Below, in pieces: positions 7,856 through 19,200 of a stretch of 63,504 bases of DNA (within the stretch, counting starts at the first letter, position 1; each line of letters opens with the position of its first letter). The stretch covers positions 1 to 63,504 of the forward strand of contig NZ_JAMPKJ010000034.1 in assembly GCF_039962115.1 (NCBI RefSeq), read 5' to 3'. The stretch comes from Funiculus sociatus GB2-C1. Lineage in GTDB: Bacteria > Cyanobacteriota > Cyanobacteriia > Cyanobacteriales > FACHB-T130. Under the pieces are notes generated by a model, which was not told where the DNA came from, made no database searches, and saw only the letters and a program-made list of their open reading frames with translations. The translations under genes and the position numbers were made by a program.

Positions 7856-10800
7856 ATGAGTCAATTCAAACTCTTTAAGCGCGGTAGCTGCCCCATCTGT
7901 AACGGTCTTCGGAAAGACTGTCGCGAGAACGCTCACACCCAGATCGTCCACTGTCGAGCTGATGTTGTTTCAGCGCCAGGGTATCGCTTCATCAAGCAAG
8001 ACACCTGGGGCTTCAATATGTGGGCTGTTGACCGGGGACAAGATTCTTGGAACGAGCAAGAGTGGGAAACCCACCGTCGTCAGCTAGCAGCCGGACGAGA
8101 GCGACGACTGCAAGAAGAAGCCAAACACTTTGCTTCTCTGCTTAATGTTGAAGAGCGCGATCGCCAAATCCGCAAGCTTCACCAACAGCTAGGGCTTTCT
8201 ACAAAACATCGGCAGAAATTACGCGACCGAGGGTTAACAAATGCCCAAATTGACGCAGGATTGTTCTTCAGCATTGCACCTTGGCAAGAAATCAGCGGCA
8301 TCAATGCGAGACTCGCCGGGGTGGATTTGTGGGGTAAAAAGCTGCTAATTCCTGCTTCTGGCATTGGATGTCCGGTAAGGGATGAATTAGGGCGTTTAAT
8401 CGGCTTCCAGACCCGCTTTGATGATGCCACTGATAGCAAGTACAAGTGGCCCACCAGCCGCACAGCCAAGCGTCCAAACGGTGCCACTTCTCACCTGCCA
8501 AACGGAGAGTTACCCATCAGCTGTTGCCGTCCCGCCACGACGGGCGAGATGGGCAGAAGTTACCTCACCACCTCATCCCCCTGCTCAACTCAAAGCATCG
8601 GGTTAGCAGAAGGCTTCCTCAAATCTTACATTGCCGCCCAAAAGCTCAATTGTGTGGTTTTGGGTGCCGCTGGGGGGAACTTTACCGCCAGCCGTCAACA
8701 GCTAAAAGAAATTCTTGAGAAACTAAGAGCTGAACTCAGCACTCACACAGTTAACTTGTACCCAGATGCGGGAGCCGTTGCCAATCCCGCTGTGATGCGG
8801 CAATATCAGCTGACGATTGAGTTAGTGCAATCTTTGGGTTATGAAGTACAGGTAGCTTGGTGGGGTCAGCTGACCAAAGAATCGCCTGACATTGACGAGC
8901 TAGAAGACCTGGAAGCGATCGCTATCATTACCCCAGAGGAATTTTTAGCTAAAAGCCAATGCCAGAGACAATCCAGCATCAATCTTCCATTGGAAAATGC
9001 TCTAGAGAGCGAACCCGACCCTGAAGAATACGCCGCCTATGTGCAGCGGGAAGCGGCAGAGGAAGCCCTAGAAGCCGCACAAGCAGCCCAACGGGAACAG
9101 CTTCAGAAGGAGCAGTACGAGCAGCGCCTAGCAGCCGTACAAGCCCAACTGAGCGCTCTATCTTATCCACCGACACTTTCCCTCAACCAGCGTTACTTAG
9201 GGAAAGACATTTGGGACAAGTTACCCAACCTCAAAGGTTCTATCTGTGGCATCAAGAGTCCCAAAAACACTGGGAAAACTTGGGCATTAATCGCGCTTGT
9301 AGAAGCCGCCAAGAGAAGAGAACAGAAAGTCTTGCTGATTTACCATCGGCGGATTTTAGGACGTGAAGGTTGCCTGAAAGTCGGTGCGGACTACATTGAC
9401 GACATCGGTGTAACTGGCAATTATGCGCTGTCTATTGAACTCTTGGGGCATAATCCCACCTTGGGGCTTTGCTTTGACTCCCTGTGGAAATTAGATCCCT
9501 CTGACTGGGAAGGAGCAATTCTAATTCTCGATGAAGTCGAGCAGTCCTTAAACCATCTGATGATGTCTACTACCTGTGAAGAGAAGCGGGGACTACTTCA
9601 ACTGAAGTTTGCCAAAATCATCGAAACCGTACTGTCCACCGGAGGACAAATCATCGCCTTAGATGCCGATTTAACCGATTTGTCGCTCAACTACATCAAA
9701 GCCTTTGCTCCGGATACTACACCAGTACATTTAGTTTTAAATACTGTACTCGCTCCATCTTGGAAGGTGCAATTCTCTACGAATGCCATGAAATCAGGCA
9801 TCGAAGCCACAATCATTCACTCTGTGTCCGCAGGTAAGAAAATTGCTGTGGCGGTGGATTCCCAAAAAGAAGCCGAAGCATTAGAGCGCGACATTCTCAA
9901 TTCTTACCCTAATGTGAAAGTGCTGCGGATTGACCGCAAGACATCAGAACAGGAATTAATCAAGGATTTTGTCAAGCGCCCTAACGAGGGCTTGCAGGCG
10001 CTTGAGCCACAGGTCTTAATCTACACTCCCACAATGGGAACTGGTGTCAGCATCGACATTCCCTATTTTGATGTAGTGGTGGGAATGTTCTTCGGACGCA
10101 TTACTGACCCCGAAGCACGGCAGATGCTGGGACGAGTGCGAGCGCCAGTCCAGCGGCTGGTATGGTGTAAGAAGTTTGCCTCTGACTCTGGCGTAAGTAC
10201 ATCGCCACTTCCCGATGTAGTTAAGCGTACCTGCCACCAGTTCCACAAAAGCACCTCCCGGATAGTCAATTTGGCAGCTGCACTAATTGAAGCTGAGGTT
10301 GACGCTGTTGAATTGTTTGAAACAGCGGCGGCACTCCTTAAAGGGAATAACTTTAATTGTCCTCATTTTGATATGTGGGCATCTTTGCAAGCGCGGCGTA
10401 ATGGGTCTTTGACGAATCTTCAAGAGAGGTTAATCGCCGGGCTAAAAGCCGAAGGGCATGATGTTGAAGTGGTTAATATCGGTCAATCAAAGGAAACAGC
10501 TCATACCATCAAAGGTATTAAGGAGGAATTAGAGTGGGAAGAGGCGACAGCACTCGCCACTGCCAAGGACATTCCCTTAGAGGAAGCCAAGCGAATTCTT
10601 AAGACTGACCGCTCTACTGAGGAGCAACGCTTTCAGGCTCGTAAAGCTGTCTTGAAAGACAGATTACCAGGAATTGAGCTGACACCGGAGTTTGTTTACA
10701 AAGCAGCAATCGCCGAACATGGTCAATGGTTGCGTCAAATCAAGCTCTACTGGAGTTGTCTCAATCCCGATAAAGTGGCTTTGTTGGACAAAAAGACTTG

Positions 10801-11644
10801 GTTTTATCATTTAGCGAAGATTCTACCCTTCCTGCCAGACATCCGTACTTACAGCTTTCAAGTGAAGGTATTGCGAGATTTGAGACTGTTGGAGTTAATC
10901 GAGAGTGGGGAGGTGTTGTCAAATTCTCATCCCCAGGTGCAACAGAGCGCACAAAGGGCATTTAAAGACAGACGCCGAATCAAAACTGCCCTCAACCTGA
11001 CAATCAAGCTGAGAAAGCCGGGAGACGCTAAGAGCAAAGGGCAGACCCCTATGCAAATTGTCAGCCGCTTGCTGGAAAGGCTTGGGGTGGAACTTGAGCA
11101 ACTGGGGTACGACCACAAGCAGGAAGAATGGCTTTATGGGATTAACGAGGAATTTTGGCACGACAGCGACCGCAATGGGGTGTTACGGGCGCTGGATGAG
11201 AAATACGCAGACTTAACGGCTCAAGTGCCTGCTGCGTCTAATCTTCGGGCGGAGGAGCCAAAACAGCGCGATCGCTCGGCGCTTTATATAAATAATATGG
11301 AACGAGGCGATCTACCACAAAGCTATATAGAGCAGGCAGTCCAGACCTCAGACAATGCAGTTTTTGTTTCGATGAGAGCGGTTGAGGAATTTGGCCAATT
11401 TGAGCCAGAAGACGGATATCACATCTCGATTAAAACCTGTGTTCAATTGCTTCAGGATGCTGTTGAGAAAGGCATTGATGCCATCAAATCCCTACTTAAG
11501 CCCTGGCGCTCAGAGAGACGGTGGGGAGCTGTGCTATTGCTGGAAAGGCTTTCAGAGGAAGCTTTTAGGCGGTTAGAGCAGATGTCTCCGGATTTCTATA
11601 ACTGGCTCGATGAGTCCTTTTTGCCCCTAGAAGGGGTGGGATAG
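7856..11644 (+). CDS. CyRepA1-family plasmid replication protein (primase-helicase)
   Basis: About 1262 residues from ATG 7856, which has GAGGTGG just upstream; a GTG at 7823 would add 11 residues. The N-terminus has a zinc-finger-like CPICNGLRKDC. A DUF3854/TOPRIM-like region follows, with EGFLKSYIAA (about 248) and NLYPDAGAV (about 300). An SF2-type helicase follows: Walker A KSPKNTGKTWAL (about 465), Walker B ILILDEVEQ (about 555) and motif VI QMLGRVRAP (about 755). The combination is that of the cyanobacterial CyRepA1 plasmid replication family. It sits about 800 bp downstream of the iterons and probably initiates or drives replication of this replicon. C-terminal 400 residues: no recognised domain. 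Confidence 0.85.
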   Translation: MSQFKLFKRGSCPICNGLRKDCRENAHTQIVHCRADVVSAPGYRFIKQDTWGFNMWAVDRGQDSWNEQEWETHRRQLAAGRERRLQEEAKHFASLLNVEERDRQIRKLHQQLGLSTKHRQKLRDRGLTNAQIDAGLFFSIAPWQEISGINARLAGVDLWGKKLLIPASGIGCPVRDELGRLIGFQTRFDDATDSKYKWPTSRTAKRPNGATSHLPNGELPISCCRPATTGEMGRSYLTTSSPCSTQSIGLAEGFLKSYIAAQKLNCVVLGAAGGNFTASRQQLKEILEKLRAELSTHTVNLYPDAGAVANPAVMRQYQLTIELVQSLGYEVQVAWWGQLTKESPDIDELEDLEAIAIITPEEFLAKSQCQRQSSINLPLENALESEPDPEEYAAYVQREAAEEALEAAQAAQREQLQKEQYEQRLAAVQAQLSALSYPPTLSLNQRYLGKDIWDKLPNLKGSICGIKSPKNTGKTWALIALVEAAKRREQKVLLIYHRRILGREGCLKVGADYIDDIGVTGNYALSIELLGHNPTLGLCFDSLWKLDPSDWEGAILILDEVEQSLNHLMMSTTCEEKRGLLQLKFAKIIETVLSTGGQIIALDADLTDLSLNYIKAFAPDTTPVHLVLNTVLAPSWKVQFSTNAMKSGIEATIIHSVSAGKKIAVAVDSQKEAEALERDILNSYPNVKVLRIDRKTSEQELIKDFVKRPNEGLQALEPQVLIYTPTMGTGVSIDIPYFDVVVGMFFGRITDPEARQMLGRVRAPVQRLVWCKKFASDSGVSTSPLPDVVKRTCHQFHKSTSRIVNLAAALIEAEVDAVELFETAAALLKGNNFNCPHFDMWASLQARRNGSLTNLQERLIAGLKAEGHDVEVVNIGQSKETAHTIKGIKEELEWEEATALATAKDIPLEEAKRILKTDRSTEEQRFQARKAVLKDRLPGIELTPEFVYKAAIAEHGQWLRQIKLYWSCLNPDKVALLDKKTWFYHLAKILPFLPDIRTYSFQVKVLRDLRLLELIESGEVLSNSHPQVQQSAQRAFKDRRRIKTALNLTIKLRKPGDAKSKGQTPMQIVSRLLERLGVELEQLGYDHKQEEWLYGINEEFWHDSDRNGVLRALDEKYADLTAQVPAASNLRAEEPKQRDRSALYINNMERGDLPQSYIEQAVQTSDNAVFVSMRAVEEFGQFEPEDGYHISIKTCVQLLQDAVEKGIDAIKSLLKPWRSERRWGAVLLLERLSEEAFRRLEQMSPDFYNWLDESFLPLEGVG

Positions 11645-11689
11645 CGATCTACGGAACGGAGTAACCCACTCCAATAATAGACATCTTGC

Positions 11690-12197
11690 ATGAATCAATC
11701 TTCATCCCCACATTTGATAGGGCTTTCCGAGTAACCATCTGTGTAAATCTCGTGTACCCTACGGGAAGGCTTACGTCTACATCTGTGTAATAACCTTGGT
11801 GTTTTTTTGGGCGCTCGATTGGACTTTCAGTTACATCGACGACCACGACGCTCCAAGTGTAAGCATTTTGGTACAGTTGCTTTTTACCAGGCAGTCGGAA
11901 CTTGCCAGATTGCATTAATAAGGTTTCAACCTTCTTTCCTCAAGCGACATACCGCAGATTCTCTGATTTCCCAACTGGTTGCAATGTGAAATTGAGTACG
12001 ATACTCCCGCCAATACTCCATCCAACACTAGAAGTAATTGGTCTTCGACACTCAACTTTGCCTGCCCACCTCGTTTGCCGGTGCGGTCTAACTGAGGGTG
12101 CAACACTTCTACCATCTGCTCAAACGTTTCACGCTCTCACGCCACACCTGCGTTTGAAAGCACTAGGTTTAAGGAATTTGAGTTGCTCGTAGGTCAT
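11690..12197 (-). pseudogene. Degraded IS5-family transposase
   Basis: Reading leftward from ATG 12197, pieces of one transposase appear in different frames: MTYEQLKFLKPSAFKRRCGV, then FEQMVEVLHPQLDRTGKRGG and KLSVEDQLLLVLDGVLAG, then SGKFRLPGKKQLYQN and VVVVDVTESPIERPKKHQGY. The last contains the first catalytic aspartate (VVDVTESP) of the DDE_Tnp_4 type. Frameshifts and loss of the C-terminal half make it inactive. It accounts for the space between the replication gene and the XerC/D-like gene. Confidence 0.85.
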
Positions 12198-12322
12198 TGC
12201 TAATCCTCCTTAACCCACTTCTAACTGTCTTTTTCCTATTCACGCCAGAGGTCTATTGGCTTGAATGCACCGCCTGATGGACAATTGGGAGTAATATTTA
12301 GAAATGCTATTCTGATAAATCT

Positions 12323-13291
12323 ATGCCTCGTCTCAAGCCAGAGGTGGCGGCAGAGCTGGTACTGACTTCCCCACTGCCACTCACTTCTCATCCAGCAGCG
12401 GTGTACCTTTCTCTTTTGGCACCCGGATCTCGACCGACGATGCGCCAGTCTTTGGATGCGATCGCGTCTCTGCTCACTCAGGGTCAGTGTGACGCGATGA
12501 CGCTCAATTGGGCGGCGTTGCGGTATCAGCACACGGCAGCGGTGCAGGGAGCGTTACTGGCCTCGCGAAAGCCTGCGACGGCTATAAAAATGATGTGCGC
12601 CTTAAGGCGGGTACTCAAAGAAGCGCTGCGACTGGATTTGATGGATGCGACTGCTTATGCCAAGGCAATTGATTTACCTCAGATTCGGAGCAATCCGGAA
12701 CTCAGGGGCCGTGCTTTAAGCGAGGATGAAATTGCGGCGTTATTTGAGGCGTGCCACAATGACTCGACGCCTGCGGGTGTTAGAGATGCGGCTTTGATCG
12801 CGATTCTTCGGGTGGGATTGCGTCGGGCTGAGGTGGTGAAATTAGAGTTGAAAGATTTTAAGGCGAGTACGGGAGAACTGAAAGTACGGGGCGGTAAAGG
12901 CGGGAAAAACCGCACGGTGTACCTTCCAAGCGATGCTATTGTACTGGTGGAAGATTGGTTGAAGGTGAGGGGACGATCTCCAGGTGCGTTGCTGTGTCCT
13001 ACTTGGAAACAGGGTCGCATCCATATCAGGCCTCTAACGCCCCAAGCGGTGCTGATGATTCTTCGCAAACGGGCACTGGAAGCTGAGGTCGATCTGTTTT
13101 CTCCTCACGATTTTCGGCGGACGTTTTGCTCGGATTTACTGGATGCGGGGGTTGATATTGTGACGGTGGCTGCTTTGGCGGGACACTCTTCGCCTGAAGT
13201 GGTGGCTAAATATGACCGTCGGGGAGAGGAAACTAAACGAAAAGCTGTGGAGAAGTTATCAATTCCTAGCAAAGGGCGAACTACCAAATAG
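12323..13291 (+). CDS. XerC/XerD-like tyrosine recombinase
   Basis: A 322-residue integrase with the full catalytic set: R in LRVGLRRAEVVKLE, K in GGKGGKNRTVYLP, HxxR in SPHDFRRTFCSDLL, the second H in LAGHSSPEVVAKYDRRG and Y in the same segment. Full length for the family, so likely active in plasmid multimer resolution or cassette integration. It converges on the pPIWI_RE operon with only 87 bases between stop codons, so it could have carried that island in. Confidence 0.9.
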   Translation: MPRLKPEVAAELVLTSPLPLTSHPAAVYLSLLAPGSRPTMRQSLDAIASLLTQGQCDAMTLNWAALRYQHTAAVQGALLASRKPATAIKMMCALRRVLKEALRLDLMDATAYAKAIDLPQIRSNPELRGRALSEDEIAALFEACHNDSTPAGVRDAALIAILRVGLRRAEVVKLELKDFKASTGELKVRGGKGGKNRTVYLPSDAIVLVEDWLKVRGRSPGALLCPTWKQGRIHIRPLTPQAVLMILRKRALEAEVDLFSPHDFRRTFCSDLLDAGVDIVTVAALAGHSSPEVVAKYDRRGEETKRKAVEKLSIPSKGRTTK

Positions 13292-13378
13292 CGCAGTACT
13301 ATGGCAGGCTCCCACGCTTTACGAGGCGTATGTCGGGAGTTACTCACCCGCTGCGAGAATGCATTTGTTCGAGATACA

Positions 13379-16267
13379 TCAGTTATCAGATGCGTCATCA
13401 TCGTCATCTAGCATGAGGACATAATCAGCCATCTGTTTAGCGTAATGAAGGACTCTAGGCACTTCCAAGAAGTCCTCATATTGCAAAACTCCATGACGGG
13501 ATTCGTGAGCGATCGCAGCTAAGTCTAGTAAGTTATCCTTGTCATCCTCTTGATAATAGCCTATGGCAATCTCCACAAGAGAAGGATGTACCCAAGGTTT
13601 CCCAGGCTGCTCTATCCTAGATAAATCTTTGGGAATGTCACTCATCGTCGAAGACTTATTACCAAGACTAAAAAATACACGGTCATTGTCTAGATTTTTG
13701 AATAGACCAGTAATAAATCCAGATACTTTTTCCCCATCCATCCCAAACCACTCTGATGTTTCATCCCCAGAGCGCAGCCGGATAACACGCAGTCCAGCGA
13801 ATTCCTCAAAAACGGGTTTGTCTCGCTCGGCAAACGATAATCCCTTGACTGAAATTTGTGTATCCTGTAGCCACGTCCATTGCTGACGGATATTCTGAGC
13901 TAAACAGTACAGTAATGTCGGCTTGCCCCTTAACTCTTTCTTGTTGAGAGTCTCCTGAATAAATGTTCGGATTTTAGCTTTACCTTTATCGTCATTGGTA
14001 AAGCCTTCTCCCTCCTTGTTTATGCGGGTCAAGGCTTCATCATAGGCTATCCATGATTCTAGACCGGGAAAAATAGCACTAATTTCAGCAGTCAAAGAAG
14101 ACATTTTGACAAGGACGGGAATTGTTTGGGGTTTCCCATCACCGCTAGTTTCGGAAGTTCGATTGACTAGCCATAGTCCTACTTCATTGATAGGGGTATC
14201 TTTGTTTACCTTGGGAAGTGTTATGTGAGATGGAGCCATTCGCACTCCTAAAGAGCGCAACAGGTCGATAAAGCTACAGATAGCTTTTTGGCAATAATTT
14301 TTTTGTTCGGGAGTAATAAATTGGCTGACAAGTCCCTCATCAGCAAAACCAAGTCGAATAGAACTTTTGGGGTCTCCCCAAGGTGCTAGCAAAGGTTTTT
14401 TTTCATTTTCTTTACCCTCTTTATCTTTTTCTACAAATTTCCAATAATTTTTCTCATAAAGTTCAAACCAAACTCCCACTTTTCCAAGTAGTTTAGATTT
14501 AACAGGCTGCACAAGAGCAGCTATCTCATCCCTTCGCTTCTTTATAGCTATTCCTCGCTCTGTACTGTTCGGTTTGGATTCCGGAGATAAATCTAGGCGC
14601 TGTGCTAAGCCAGCAACTTCATGTACGCAGATAGCCACTGTTAAACCTTCCGGAAAGGAGTAACTTCCCGGTGCTGCCTCTGGCAACCCTAAACAGTATT
14701 TTATAGCTTTGAGACGTTCTACCAGATTCTCTTCATAGATGTACCAAATCCAAACTGTTAAATGTTCGCCAACGGATGAACGAATTGCACGCCGCAATGC
14801 TGCTTGTTCGCTACTACCTTCTTCATAAAACTGCTCCAGCCTCAACTGAAAAGCCTCTTCCGTTTCTTCAGGTTGTGGTTGCCAGCTAAGACTCTCTAAC
14901 TCCTGTTTTGTCAAGAGTTCTTCGCGACGCAACTGGTAATCTGATTCTGACTCTCTTTTTTTCTTAACACATTTCTTCAGTTCGGTTTCCTGTTTGCGTA
15001 ACAGTCTTTTTTTTCTGGCTGCAAATTGCTTATCCGTTTCGGCTTTTTTCCTGAGAATAGGCTCGTCAAAATTTTTTTCTGGCTTTTTCAAGTCAAAGAA
15101 CTGACTTGACTGCTTGTTTGTCTTATAATCTTTACGTTGACAATCTATTGGTTGCCAATAGTCCTTTAATACATCAGCTATTTGGCTTAAAAGTTGGTGA
15201 GTATTGGCTGTCGGTAAACCTTTAGCTACTTTATGCTTGGGTTTCATCCCTTCTTTATAGGTAATGCCAATGTTAGGATTACCTATTAAAGCTTCCGAAG
15301 AATTAGCCAATATTTGTTGCGGAGTCACCGAAAGAATATCTAATTTTTTCAGCAATATAGCTAAGTTTTCATCCCAGTCGGCTACACGGTTCTTTAATAC
15401 CATCCGGCAAGAGAGGAAATATTCTGTCAACTCATCAGGATTTAGTGCTTTTCCCCAATTTAGTTGGGTGCGGATGTAGGCGTTACTGCCGTGACTCTTT
15501 GACAACTTAGAATCCTTGATACTAAGCCAGCGTCTGACGCTTGGCTTAACATCTAGTCGGGGATAATGTAAGTCAGGCTCCTGCACCATCCTCAATTTTA
15601 AAACTATTGAATAATAGTAAGTTTGTCCGTCTTCTGTGTAATTTAATGGCTGCCAAGATATTAACTCGGCTCCTTGTCCACTTGATGGTATAGTTCGGTA
15701 AAATTGAATTTTTTTGCCATCCACTTCAAACTCTAGTCCTGGTTTGGTTAGTTCTGTCGCTAGAATGTGAGGCAACGAAATAAAATCATTGCCAGAGAGG
15801 TTAGCAGTTCCATTGGGATGAGTCAAAAAATGATTTGTATAGGATACCTCTCTCTTTTCCCAAACCAATTTGTCAGCAGACAGATAACTCATTGCCAATT
15901 GTCGTTCCTGAGCAGTGATGCCAATTTTCCTTCTATTGCAAGGTTCGTCGGGAAATTCTGTATCTATCCAATAAGACAAGATTGCTGACAAATATTTTTT
16001 GGGTAGTTGGTGAGGACTGTATAACCAAAAATCCTCTGGTTTGGGTGATACTTTGCCAATGTGAATTAAACCAGGAACTAGTCTTAATCCTTTATAAAGG
16101 GACTTAACAGGAAGAGCTGTTTTATCAATGGGTGTCTTATCCCTTTTGGCTGTAATCCGTCTGATGACTTCCTTTGCTTCTTCAGGGAAATTCATCACAT
16201 AAAATCCTTGCAGGGGTAAGTCAGATTTTAATCTGAAAGCGCATAAACGAATTTTTGGATATACCAT
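13379..16267 (-). CDS. pPIWI_RE-family PIWI/Argonaute-like protein
   Basis: A 962-residue third gene of the island, 20 bases after the helicase gene. Length, gene order and C-terminal features fit the prokaryotic pPIWI_RE family: an N-terminal X-like region, a MID-like middle and a C-terminal RNase H-fold region with GLRVIRLRSGDETSEWF (about 820) and VFFSLGNKSSTMSD, PWVHPSLVEIAI, then the family-like end LEVPRVLHYAKQMADYVL. Residues about 380-500 are a lysine/glutamate-rich, probably helical insertion. The family is predicted to bind nucleic acid guides and, with its helicase and nuclease partners, to target R-loops or invading DNA. I infer the family from these features and the operon; catalytic competence is not settled. 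Confidence 0.8.
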   Translation of the reverse strand: MVYPKIRLCAFRLKSDLPLQGFYVMNFPEEAKEVIRRITAKRDKTPIDKTALPVKSLYKGLRLVPGLIHIGKVSPKPEDFWLYSPHQLPKKYLSAILSYWIDTEFPDEPCNRRKIGITAQERQLAMSYLSADKLVWEKREVSYTNHFLTHPNGTANLSGNDFISLPHILATELTKPGLEFEVDGKKIQFYRTIPSSGQGAELISWQPLNYTEDGQTYYYSIVLKLRMVQEPDLHYPRLDVKPSVRRWLSIKDSKLSKSHGSNAYIRTQLNWGKALNPDELTEYFLSCRMVLKNRVADWDENLAILLKKLDILSVTPQQILANSSEALIGNPNIGITYKEGMKPKHKVAKGLPTANTHQLLSQIADVLKDYWQPIDCQRKDYKTNKQSSQFFDLKKPEKNFDEPILRKKAETDKQFAARKKRLLRKQETELKKCVKKKRESESDYQLRREELLTKQELESLSWQPQPEETEEAFQLRLEQFYEEGSSEQAALRRAIRSSVGEHLTVWIWYIYEENLVERLKAIKYCLGLPEAAPGSYSFPEGLTVAICVHEVAGLAQRLDLSPESKPNSTERGIAIKKRRDEIAALVQPVKSKLLGKVGVWFELYEKNYWKFVEKDKEGKENEKKPLLAPWGDPKSSIRLGFADEGLVSQFITPEQKNYCQKAICSFIDLLRSLGVRMAPSHITLPKVNKDTPINEVGLWLVNRTSETSGDGKPQTIPVLVKMSSLTAEISAIFPGLESWIAYDEALTRINKEGEGFTNDDKGKAKIRTFIQETLNKKELRGKPTLLYCLAQNIRQQWTWLQDTQISVKGLSFAERDKPVFEEFAGLRVIRLRSGDETSEWFGMDGEKVSGFITGLFKNLDNDRVFFSLGNKSSTMSDIPKDLSRIEQPGKPWVHPSLVEIAIGYYQEDDKDNLLDLAAIAHESRHGVLQYEDFLEVPRVLHYAKQMADYVLMLDDDDDASDN

Positions 16268-16287
16268 AAGGGATAACCTATCAGTAA

Positions 16288-19200
16288 TTAGAGATTGACT
16301 TGGGGTAAACCAGAAAGGTTTTTAGTTTTTGCGATCGCATGATAAAAAGGACGATAGAGAGATTGCACTACCAAGCGATCGAGTAGGGGAATTTGCGAGT
16401 CATTTTCAAAATAAGGACGCAGTAAATTTACAATCCCGACAAGGACACTGGTAGCAGCAATATCTTCTTTACCATCTTGGTTTCTAGCGGTATTTATTCC
16501 AAACTTGGCGTCACACCAAAAAACTTGTGCATTGGCATTACCACGAATCAGACGACCGATTACCTGCCAAAGAGAAACAAGAATATCCCAATGCACAGCC
16601 TTTCGATCCTCTTCGGGTAGAGTCCTTAATTTCAGCGAGAGGTGCAGCAGGTGAAGCCATTGACGATACGCAGCGTCGCGAAACTCCTTACCTAGTTTCT
16701 TTAATGTTTCCCCTGTTGCTGTTTTATAATTGTCGATTGCCCAACGGTTGATGGAGTGAATCGCATAAGATAAATCGTCAGGAACAGGGTGAGGTAAAAC
16801 TAAAAAGTAAGCCGCTCCAATTACCGCGATTCCATTCTCATCAACAATATTATGCCCTCGCTCAAATGCTTTGATTGGACTAATCAGAATTGGTTCAGGT
16901 CTTGTAGCAAAATCCGGCGAACGCCCCCGTTGCAACAACTTATAATTCTCTGGGTTGTCGTCCCAAATTTCCGAGTCTTCATCATCCGGAGAAAGAGCTA
17001 CGATATTATCTTCCCAGCCTAAATTTTTTAGGCAATCATAAACCAACCTAACTTGTTTATAGCTATTAACCATTAATGAAATTTTCCTACCCTTCAATTC
17101 TCTGATATTGTCATTTAGATAGTCTTCTTTTACTAAATTGGTAACAATTTGTTCTAGGTTACGATGCTTATTATCTCCAGCTCCCGACACAGAGATAGGG
17201 TTTTGATGCTTATCAGAAAATTTTAAAAACTTTGAGGTTATGACTATTTCCTTTGATGTATCTGGTACAAGCACTCCATAGACAGGTACATCAACATGAT
17301 AGGCAGGGGATTTCCCCGCCCAACTTGTTCCCGACATCAGCAAGAGGTGGGGACTGGCAATATTATCTCCTTTGAATAATTCATCAAAATGCAGTAACAA
17401 CCAACGTCCAACGCCCGTGCAACGGAAAAACTGTAAGCTGCCTAATGACTCTCTATAGGATTTGTGGTACTGAAACGCCAATTGATTCCCCATTGGCATT
17501 GCTGGAATAATCGCGTTAAAGTCTAGTGGGGGAGCATCAAACCACATTGAATCTGATGTATTCAGATTGAGGATTCCTTGCACCTGTCGCCATTTGCTCA
17601 TCATAAAGGAGAGCTTGCTTTGCAGAACACAGACTAGCAAGGCAAACTCTAGTTTTACAGCAATTTCCTTGATTTTTTCCGGGGACAAAGGAACAGTTGC
17701 AGTTTGCTCAATCCATTTCTGAATAGCTGCACGTTTTTTGTCTTTTTTAGCCAACGGAAATAAGGGATTATGCTCGTTGTCTAAATTTCTGATGTATGGC
17801 TCAAATGTACCCTTCATTAAGGCATCGCATTGTTGAGATTGTTCGGCATTATCCGGGTCTGTTATTGTTAGTAACGTAGCTACCTCTCGCAACAATAGCC
17901 AGTCCGTAAAATAATGCTTGGAGTCTCGCCATTTAGCTAAGTCATTTTCATTGCTCAATAGGTGGTATATTTTATCGGCTGTTCCGTTGGCTATACGGCA
18001 AGCGTCCCACCAATCTGAGACAATCTCATTCTCAAGAAGTATTGACTTTTCATGCTTCAATTTGGCTTCAACATAATCGTGAAGCTTGTTCAACCAAGCA
18101 TCTCTAGCAGGCCTGCACAATGTCTGATCGGGGCTAGATGCTTTATCCAGATAGGCCTGGTGTTGGTCAACTTCATCCACGATGACCAAATCGCTGCGCC
18201 TACAAACCAATTCAAAATACAGGATGCTCTCTCGGTTTATTGCTTGTGGAACCCTGCTATAAACTAAGCTTCCTGGTGTGGCAATCCAGATCGAGGCGTT
18301 AACTGGATCGCAGTCTTTTTTATGAGAGGGACATACACCGTAAGCTGGACAAGCTTTGTTCTTGGATGATGGCTTTGATTCTTCTTCATTGTTTGTCTCT
18401 ATAGGTTCCAAGTTAAAACATGGCTGCGTACCAATTTCAAATGATGTAGTCATCTCAGGCTTCACTGAAGGTGTCAATAGGCAAGTATTACTCAGCCATT
18501 GGAACCCCGGATGGTCTTGGTTAAAAGCTTCATTTGGATTAGAGTTGTAAACGGCTTTGTGTAATCTATTTAAGTGGCTAGCTTTGTTGGAACTCCCCAA
18601 AATAGGAGCCACGTCAGTAATTCCAACTTCGGCAAACATCTTAGTCAACTCAAAGATTTGTAGCACATCCGCTACTACCAGCGTGACGTGCAATTTCTTA
18701 CGCCACGCATAGACTGCTAAAACTTTCATTAAGTTGGACTTGCCGGATGACACCATCCCTACTAAATGCAGTATTCTATTGATGGTTAAAGTCTTAGCAT
18801 CAACTAATTCTTGGGTGTCATTAAATACCTGTAACTTGACTTTACTAAAACGGCTTACCCACTCCGGGGGTAGTCCCCTATTACGCCTTTGCTCATCCAT
18901 CCATTCGGCTGTTTTCTTAAGTTCAGCCCAAGATACTGGTAGCGGATTCCTCAGTTGCACACCAGCTACATTGTGACTTGGTGGACGTTGAAAATTAGCA
19001 ATCAGAGGCGATATTGCAACGGTTTCCTTTTTCCCTTTTACTTCGCACTTATAATTTCCAGCTTTTGCCCAGGCAAGCGCCTTTCTTTGTGATAACTCTA
19101 CTGACTTATTTAAGGCATCGTTATAAATCTGGAATCGGTTATTTGCAACTGTAATATTGGTTCGCCTTAGATATTCCCAAGATTCTCCTACTTCATAAAC

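Noticed and set aside
12679-13068. 129-codon minus-strand ORF
   Set aside because: Entirely antisense to the XerC/D-like recombinase, which has all catalytic residues.
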